Shown: positions 6,533 to 6,712 of the stretch, piece by piece
Numbering within the stretch: the stretch's first letter is position 1
Layout: every line of letters starts with the position of its first letter
NCBI GenBank assembly: GCA_020628755.1
Contig: JAHDEQ010000088.1
Coordinates: 8,929 to 15,640, forward strand
Length of the DNA stretch: 6,712 nucleotides
Reading direction: 5' to 3'
Source: Saprospiraceae bacterium
Lineage (GTDB): Bacteria; Bacteroidota; Bacteroidia; Chitinophagales; Saprospiraceae
Translations under genes and position numbers: made by a program
The notes under the pieces: generated by a model
Database searches by the model: none
What the model was told of the DNA's origin: nothing
The model's input: only the letters and a program-made list of their open reading frames with translations

Positions 6533-6712
6533 CTAATCCACTACCTTTCCAATGCGCAAGACCAAGCCAAACAATAACAACACACTCACAATTAAAATAA
6601 CAATACAAATAAACCAGCCTCCCCCTAAGAAAGTAGATAAACCTGCCGCTATCAAACTAATACTTCCAACAGTCAAGGCATAAGGTAATTGTGTCCGAAC
6701 ATGGTCAATATG
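6533..6712 (-). CDS. C-terminal fragment of a probable NhaC-family Na+/H+ antiporter (partial, runs off the right edge)
   Basis: The last 59 codons are present, ending in TAG at 6533-6535; the start lies beyond the right edge. The fragment opens HIDHVRTQLPYALTVG, which resembles the D-H-x-x-H-V-R-T-Q-x-P-Y-A segment I associate with the C-terminal part of NhaC-type antiporters. Two hydrophobic stretches follow (LTVGSISLIAAGLSTFLG and WFICIVILIVSVLLLFGLVL), then a short charged tail ending RIGKVVD. Such proteins sit in the inner membrane and exchange Na+ for H+ in ion and pH homeostasis. With only 59 residues the family call rests on one motif, and another member of the wider ion transporter superfamily is possible. 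It is codirectional with the adhesin but 337 bases upstream of it with hairpins between, so a shared operon is unlikely. Confidence 0.72.
   Translation of the reverse strand, partial: HIDHVRTQLPYALTVGSISLIAAGLSTFLGGGWFICIVILIVSVLLLFGLVLRIGKVVD

Overview
The window looks like chromosomal DNA from a member of the Bacteroidota, most probably a Saprospira-like or flavobacterial-like gliding or surface-adhesive bacterium. The reasons are the very large secreted protein with SprB-type repeats, the type B (gliding-motility-associated) type IX secretion C-terminal domain, the AT-rich intergenic DNA and a Bacteroidota-like promoter element. The genus assignment is inference; no rRNA or other taxonomic marker is present.

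Layout. Nearly the whole window (40-6195, minus strand) is one 2051-residue gene for a secreted multidomain adhesin-like protein. In order it has a signal peptide, a CUB-like domain, a PKD domain, a P-domain, a spacer with Ig-like character, a second P-domain, an Ig-like module, an FN3-like segment, thirteen tandem SprB-type repeats of about 77 residues, a second Ig-like module and a type IX sorting domain. The start codon is GTG. At the right edge (6533-6712, minus strand) lie the last 59 codons of a membrane protein that reads like the C-terminus of an NhaC-family Na+/H+ antiporter. The 337 bases between the two genes hold no convincing gene. They hold two hairpins that may end antiporter transcription, an imperfect dyad enclosing a Bacteroidota-type -7 element that may drive the adhesin, and a small 5'-leader hairpin. 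The 39 bases at the left edge hold an AT-rich hairpin just past the adhesin stop codon.

Working together. Both genes point leftward, but two hairpins and a separate candidate promoter suggest they are transcribed independently, and no functional link is evident. The adhesin would need the Sec system and the type IX secretion machinery, probably with a PorP/SprF-type partner, none of which is encoded here. No novel defence system, mobile element or CRISPR array is seen. The most interesting material is the internal organisation of the repeat array: end repeats of a different subtype, a matched pair of flanking Ig-like modules, a strict cysteine pair in every repeat, and a recently expanded block of four repeats.
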